DNA of 8,851 nucleotides from Cyanobacteria bacterium UBA7694 (GTDB lineage Bacteria > Cyanobacteriota > Sericytochromatia > UBA7694): assembly GCA_002482705.1 (NCBI GenBank), contig DLGM01000301.1, positions 2,541 to 11,391 of the forward strand. The letters run 5' to 3'. Numbering within the stretch: the first letter of the stretch is position 1; each line of letters starts with the position of its first letter. A program made the translations under genes and the position numbers. A model generated the notes under the pieces. It did no database searches and was not told the origin of the DNA. It saw nothing but the letters and a program-made list of their open reading frames with translations. Below, one piece after another: positions 6,042 through 8,851 of this stretch.

Positions 6042-6056
6042 AAGGGAGTCACCAAA

Positions 6057-6245
6057 ATGATCAAAGCCATTGTTCAACTGCTCAAAGAAGAAGAAGGCCA
6101 AAGCATGGTCGAGTACGGCATTATCCTCGCCCTGATTTCCGTGGTGGCGATCGGTGTGGTTCAAGCTGTGGGTCAGCGTATGTACAAAGGCGACGGGTCC
6201 GGCGCTTTTGAAAAAGTGAATACTGAAATGCAGCGCATTAACTAA
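6057..6245 (+). CDS. flp: Flp/Fap-type IVb pilin, copy 1
   Basis: This 62-aa prepilin has the Flp layout: a short charged leader (1-14, ending KEEEG), the processing motif G/QSMVEY with Gly14 at -1, Glu19 at +5 and Tyr20 at +6, then one hydrophobic helix (about 21-39), and a short polar tail GQRMYKGDGSGAFEKVNTEMQRIN. Cleavage by the TadV-type peptidase encoded at 6668-7198 would leave a 48-aa subunit that polymerises into the Tad/Flp pilus used for surface attachment. The ribosome site AAGGGAG (6042-6048) lies 8 nt before the ATG. Copy 2 begins 77 bp downstream and the pair probably shares a transcript. Residues 8-39 are identical to copy 2; only the first seven residues and the tail differ. 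Confidence 0.95.
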   Translation: MIKAIVQLLKEEEGQSMVEYGIILALISVVAIGVVQAVGQRMYKGDGSGAFEKVNTEMQRIN

Positions 6246-6262
6246 TCCGCTAGCTTTTATAA

Positions 6263-6296
6263 ACAGATTAGACAGATAATAAGTTCAGACAGATTA
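6263..6296 (+). repeat. Three ACAGAT(T/A)A repeats between the two pilin genes
   Basis: ACAGATTA occurs at 6263-6270 and 6289-6296, with ACAGATAA at 6272-6279 between them. They fill most of the 77-bp gap between the pilin genes, upstream of the strong ribosome site GAGGAGGA (6308-6315). They might be binding sites for an RNA-binding or DNA-binding regulator, or processing sites; no function is proven. Confidence 0.4.
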
Positions 6297-6322
6297 AAGG
6301 TAAGGTTGAGGAGGACGCGAAG

Positions 6323-6538
6323 ATGTTACAGAAGGTAATTTCCCTGCTAAAAGAAGAAGAAGGTCAGAGCATGGTTGAGTATGGCATCATTCTCGCCTTG
6401 ATCTCTGTAGTTGCAATTGGGGTTGTGCAAGCCGTTGGTGGCAAAGTCACCGGTGCTTTTAACAAAGTAGACGGCGAACTGGGCACTGCCTTAGGCGGCG
6501 GTGGCGGTCAGCAACCTGCTCCTCCTACCACCCCCTAA
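6323..6538 (+). CDS. flp: Flp/Fap-type IVb pilin, copy 2
   Basis: This 71-aa prepilin has the same leader length and processing motif as copy 1 (Gly14 at -1, Glu19, Tyr20) and the same hydrophobic helix. Its C-terminus is longer: GKVTGAFNKVDGELGTALGGGGGQQPAPPTTP, a penta-glycine hinge followed by a Pro/Thr end, so the two subunits would present different surfaces. Mature length would be 57 aa. The ribosome site GAGGAGGA (6308-6315) is stronger than that of copy 1 and stands 7 nt before the ATG, so copy 2 may be the more abundant subunit. A strong terminator starts 20 bp after its stop. The last residues are low-complexity, but the frame and stop are clear. Confidence 0.95.
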   Translation: MLQKVISLLKEEEGQSMVEYGIILALISVVAIGVVQAVGGKVTGAFNKVDGELGTALGGGGGQQPAPPTTP

Positions 6539-6550
6539 TTGTTGACGTTA

Positions 6551-6590
6551 TGACACTTAAAGGTATGCCTGAATGGCATACCTTTTGTCA
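6551..6590 (+). terminator. Intrinsic terminator after the pilin genes
   Basis: AAAGGTATGCC (6559-6569) pairs perfectly with GGCATACCTTT (6575-6585) around the loop TGAAT. An outer TGACA/TGTCA pairing (6551-6555 with 6586-6590) extends it. The T-run is short (four T, 6583-6586), so termination may be partial. It separates the abundant pilin message from the assembly genes. Confidence 0.8.
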
Positions 6591-6622
6591 TTGAAAACAG
6601 TCTGTAGCCCCCAAGATCTGTG

Positions 6623-6645
6623 CCTATCAGGTATAACTGAATAGG
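6623..6645 (+). promoter_or_regulatory. Dyad enclosing a TATAAC box upstream of tadV
   Basis: CCTATCAG (6623-6630) faces CTG-A-ATAGG (6637-6645), an inverted repeat with one unpaired A. Its centre holds TATAAC (6632-6637), a fair -10 hexamer. If this is the tadV promoter, a bound regulator would cover the -10. No clear -35 is visible 16-18 bp upstream. Confidence 0.35.
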
Positions 6646-6655
6646 ATCTTTGCTT

Positions 6656-6660
6656 AAGGA
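6656..6660 (+). promoter_or_regulatory. Ribosome binding site choosing the tadV start
   Basis: AAGGA lies 7 nt before GTG at 6668 but only 1 nt before ATG at 6662, too close for initiation there. TTG at 6650 has AGGA 3 nt upstream. GTG at 6668 is therefore the best start. Confidence 0.5.
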
Positions 6661-6667
6661 TATGCCC

Positions 6668-7198
6668 GTGACCGATGCCTTGGTTCCTGCCCATGCGGTG
6701 TTATTGATTGTTAGCATTATTGCCACGATTACCGACTTTTGGCGGCAGAAAATTTATAATTGGTTAACGCTGCCCACACTGGTGCTCGGCTTGGCTTTGA
6801 ATGCCTGGGCGCGAGGCTGGTCTGGCCTGCTGGACAGCGCCAGTGGCCTCTTATTGGGGGGCCTGATCTTTCTGGTTTTGGGGCTGATGGGGGCGATGAA
6901 AGGGGGCGATGTAAAGCTGGCTGCGGCTGTGGGTGCCCTGATTGGTTGGCAATTGACTATCTCAGCTCTTTATTATGGTGCCCTGATTGGGGGTATCTTG
7001 GCCGTCATCTGGGCATTGATACATGGCACCCTGTTTGCCACCCTGCGCCGGGTGGGAAGGGCTCTGATTGCAGTTGTAACGCCTGGTATGCGCCCAGAAG
7101 TCGAATTGCAGAAGAGTGAAACAGCGCCTATGCCTTATGGCCCAGCCATTTCTTGGGGAGCGGTGGTAGCGGTGTTTGCCCTGCCGCCTGTGGTGTAG
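6668..7198 (+). CDS. tadV: TadV/CpaA-type prepilin peptidase
   Basis: This 176-aa (from GTG) polytopic membrane protein matches the small A24 aspartic prepilin peptidases that process Flp pilins. The first catalytic Asp is Asp23 in TDFWRQKIYNWLT, matching the D-x4-K-I-x-N pattern. The second is Asp81 in GAMKGGDVKL, the GxGD-type motif. About five or six hydrophobic segments surround them, and there is no N-methyltransferase domain, as is usual for the Tad branch. It would cut the leaders of both pilins and of the TadE-like protein at the Gly-Gln bond in the inner membrane. The stop is 2 nt before the next ATG, indicating an operon with tadE and tadG. Starts at TTG 6650 or ATG 6662 would add six or two residues without altering the domain. 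Confidence 0.9.
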   Translation: MTDALVPAHAVLLIVSIIATITDFWRQKIYNWLTLPTLVLGLALNAWARGWSGLLDSASGLLLGGLIFLVLGLMGAMKGGDVKLAAAVGALIGWQLTISALYYGALIGGILAVIWALIHGTLFATLRRVGRALIAVVTPGMRPEVELQKSETAPMPYGPAISWGAVVAVFALPPVV

Positions 7199-7200
7199 GC

Positions 7201-8166
7201 ATGACCAAACTGTGGCGTTTATTGCGCGAAGAAGAAGGCCAAAGCATGCTTGAGTTTGCCATGGTTTTGCCCATTTTATTGGTACTCACCATTGGCACAC
7301 TCTATCTGACCACCGCTTTTATGCACAAATCGCGTATGAATGGGCTGGCATATATGAGTGCGCGGGTAGCGGCTGTACGCAACGATGCTGCGGAAGGTAC
7401 GCAATACACGCTCAAGCGTTATCAGCAACAAACCCAACAGAGTTGGGTCAATAAAGTTCAGGTGGCTGAACAGCAGATCAGTGGCGAAAACGTGTTTGTG
7501 GCGTTACGGAAGCCCGGCGAACGCATTGATATTCTTGCCAATGCCATTGATATTCTCAGTGGCAGTGCTCCTCACGAACCTTCCGATATTTATGCCGCGA
7601 TGCGTTTACCCCTTGAATATAGCCCCTTGAATGGCAGTGCGCGTCCCCGCACATATACCACCGTCGATTATCGCAGTGCGTTTGTGACTTCCGGAGACCT
7701 GCCCGACGACAGCCCCAATATGCCAGATATCCCCTGGGAAAAACTCTTGGATGTTCTGCCCAAAAGTATCTTGGACACCACCCAGATGGCTGATGAAAAA
7801 CCGAGCAGCGTCAAAGAGCAAGGCGAACTGATCAGCACCTCACCCCCCAATACCCAGATTAAAAAATTTTATGAGGATCGGGGCCTTAAATATGCTACCA
7901 ACTCTGAAAAAGAGGGGGGGCAATTGGCGCGGATGCAGACTATTGGTGAATACTTTAAGGCCATTGAAGCCGGAGGCGACATGCTCGGTTATTTGATCCA
8001 CTTTTCCGGTTTTGCTGGCCCCCTTACCGATCTGTTGGGGGGCAGTGTTGAAACGCTGGCAAAAACGGCTGAAACGACCATGAACAATGTCCATAAAGCG
8101 GTGGCCATTCACAATTGCACAACTTTTGCCCGGGATGTCGCCGATGCTGTGGGAGACTGTCAATGA
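7201..8166 (+). CDS. tadE: TadE-like pseudopilin, long form
   Basis: This 321-aa protein begins with a prepilin leader LLREEEGQSMLEF (Gly13 at -1, Glu18 at +5, Phe19) and a hydrophobic helix FAMVLPILLVLTIGTLYLTT (19-38), the TadE arrangement. The remaining 280 residues are soluble and extracytoplasmic, rich in polar residues, and not recognised as any named domain. TadE proteins are commonly nearer 150-200 aa, so this is a long form. The only two cysteines, Cys306 and Cys320, lie at the extreme C-terminus and could form a disulfide. TadE is a minor pseudopilin needed for Flp pilus assembly. It starts 2 nt after tadV without a good ribosome site, so translation is likely coupled, and its stop overlaps the next start as ATGA. 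An upstream in-frame ATG at 7153 lies inside tadV and is rejected because it would bury the prepilin leader. Confidence 0.85.
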   Translation: MTKLWRLLREEEGQSMLEFAMVLPILLVLTIGTLYLTTAFMHKSRMNGLAYMSARVAAVRNDAAEGTQYTLKRYQQQTQQSWVNKVQVAEQQISGENVFVALRKPGERIDILANAIDILSGSAPHEPSDIYAAMRLPLEYSPLNGSARPRTYTTVDYRSAFVTSGDLPDDSPNMPDIPWEKLLDVLPKSILDTTQMADEKPSSVKEQGELISTSPPNTQIKKFYEDRGLKYATNSEKEGGQLARMQTIGEYFKAIEAGGDMLGYLIHFSGFAGPLTDLLGGSVETLAKTAETTMNNVHKAVAIHNCTTFARDVADAVGDCQ

Positions 8167-8851
8167 GTCGCCGTTATCAACGGGGCCAAGTGATGCCCTA
8201 TGTGGCCGTGATTATCCTGATTTTAACTGCGGCTACATTTGTTGTTTTTGACCTCGGGCGTCTGGTCAACGGGCGCATTCAGTCACAAAATGCAGCGGAT
8301 GCCGCAGCCTTAGCGGCTGTGGCCGTGAAAGTAAACAAACACCATGTGGATACCTTGGTGCGGGCAGCCATGACCCAAGAAGCGATTTTGGCTCAGACTC
8401 AAATCCGGGCGGCCCAAGCAGTCGCTTTGCAGGCTTTTGTGAAAGGCAATTCGCCAGTGGTGACCCCAATTGACCCCACCAACCCCGATAATCCGGGCGG
8501 TATTGTCAATCCTGTCCTCGGTGACATGAAAGAACTTTCGGTGCGGTATAAGCGCTATGCCAATTTGGCCTACCGCCATGCGGTTAAGCTACACCGGGAG
8601 CGCATTGCCCTAGGCGCTTGGTATGGCTGGCTCAAGCGCGAAGGGGCAGTGGCTGTGCAAGAAGCGGCGCGGGTTGGTTTTTTAACCAATATTCAGGGGT
8701 ATGACAATAGCAGTGACCCGGCTCTGCTTGAAAATGTCGAAAAGGTATTGTCCCAGCCCGAAGATTTGCTCGAAAATTCCCAGAGTTTTGGCACCAATAT
8801 CGGCGGCACCATTTATTCTGATGAAGGCACGACCCTGGCCGGAATGTTTGG
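8163..8851 (+). CDS. tadG: TadG-like Flp pilus assembly protein (partial, 3' end missing)
   Basis: The frame is open from the ATG at 8163 to the right edge (229 complete codons). The N-terminus matches the TadG/Tad-like (TadE/G) family: RRYQRGQVMPYV, a single membrane helix (about 12-29), FDLGRLVNGR (Asp30) and SQNAADAAALAAV (Asp46 and the AALAA run at 48-52). The +5 glutamate of prepilins is missing after Gly8-Gln9, so it is probably an uncleaved anchor, as expected for TadG. The visible remainder (60-229) is helical and alanine-rich, then less structured, with no cysteine and no von Willebrand factor A motif in the part present; one could lie beyond the edge. Its start overlaps the tadE stop (ATGA), so it is the third gene of the tadV-tadE-tadG unit. 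Confidence 0.85.
   Translation, partial: MSRRYQRGQVMPYVAVIILILTAATFVVFDLGRLVNGRIQSQNAADAAALAAVAVKVNKHHVDTLVRAAMTQEAILAQTQIRAAQAVALQAFVKGNSPVVTPIDPTNPDNPGGIVNPVLGDMKELSVRYKRYANLAYRHAVKLHRERIALGAWYGWLKREGAVAVQEAARVGFLTNIQGYDNSSDPALLENVEKVLSQPEDLLENSQSFGTNIGGTIYSDEGTTLAGMF

Larger units (their letters stand above)
5763..6056. promoter_or_regulatory. Divergent control region between SPFH operon and Flp pilins
   Basis: These 294 bp carry no credible gene. They must hold the promoters for the minus-strand SPFH operon and the plus-strand pilins. Seen from left to right: a 10-bp palindrome ATGATATCAT (5791-5800) in AT-rich DNA before the SPFH ribosome site; a G+C-rich hairpin (5858-5883) with a competing pairing; two interleaved 8-nt inverted repeats (5916-5962); an 11-bp-spaced direct repeat with a -10-like box (5969-6003); and a hairpin directly before the pilin ribosome site (6014-6041). 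A short in-frame ATG at 5993 opens a frame that overlaps the pilin and codes for nothing family-like. Confidence 0.75.

Noticed and set aside
5993..6211. 72-codon plus-strand frame overlapping pilin 1
   Set aside because: It runs in another frame through the pilin, is arginine-rich from out-of-frame reading and has no ribosome site.
6744..6755. GGCAGAAAATTT shared with the 1804-1825 palindrome
   Set aside because: It is a 12-nt match inside the tadV coding region without the second arm, best explained by chance.

Overview
The window looks like a moderately G+C-rich bacterial chromosome segment. It carries six ordinary housekeeping or signalling genes followed by the first part of a Tad (tight adherence, Flp pilus) locus. 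No tRNA, rRNA, CRISPR array, insertion sequence or phage gene is visible. I could not fix the phylum. A B12-type radical SAM protein, a Stp-like PP2C phosphatase, MscL, an SPFH membrane protein and a Tad system together occur in many environmental bacteria.

Layout. 1-1785 (minus): a B12-binding/radical SAM protein whose C-terminus runs off the left edge and contains a degenerate methyltransferase-like domain. 1786-1873: a divergent control region with a perfect 22-bp palindrome and a TATAAT only 6 nt from the radical SAM start codon. 1874-2719 (plus): a metallo-beta-lactamase-fold hydrolase. 2754-3548 (plus): a PP2C Ser/Thr phosphatase. 3686-4129 (plus): mscL, whose last 26 bp overlap a convergent gene. 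4104-5762 (minus): a compact operon read as SPFH membrane protein, then a 66-aa ribbon-helix-helix protein, then a prolyl-4-hydroxylase-like 2OG-Fe(II) oxygenase.

The 294-bp region 5763-6056 separates that operon from the divergent Tad locus and is dense in inverted and direct repeats. The Tad locus (plus) starts with two Flp pilin genes (6057-6245 and 6323-6538). Their processing and transmembrane region is identical over 32 residues although most of those codons differ synonymously. A strong intrinsic terminator (6559-6590) follows. Then come a TadV/CpaA prepilin peptidase (6668-7198), an unusually long TadE-like pseudopilin (7201-8166) and a TadG-like protein (8163 to the right edge), the last three packed almost end to end. 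The ATPase, inner-membrane platform and secretin genes are not in the window and would be expected to the right.

How the genes work together: the peptidase should cut the Gly-Gln bond of the EEEGQSM motif shared by both pilins and the TadE-like protein. The terminator between pilins and peptidase suggests high expression of the major subunits and lower expression of the assembly genes. The left-hand genes show no obvious pathway link to the pilus. The most unusual features are the repeat-rich control region of the pilins, the recoded pilin pair, the radical SAM/pseudo-methyltransferase fusion and two promoters that look leaderless.
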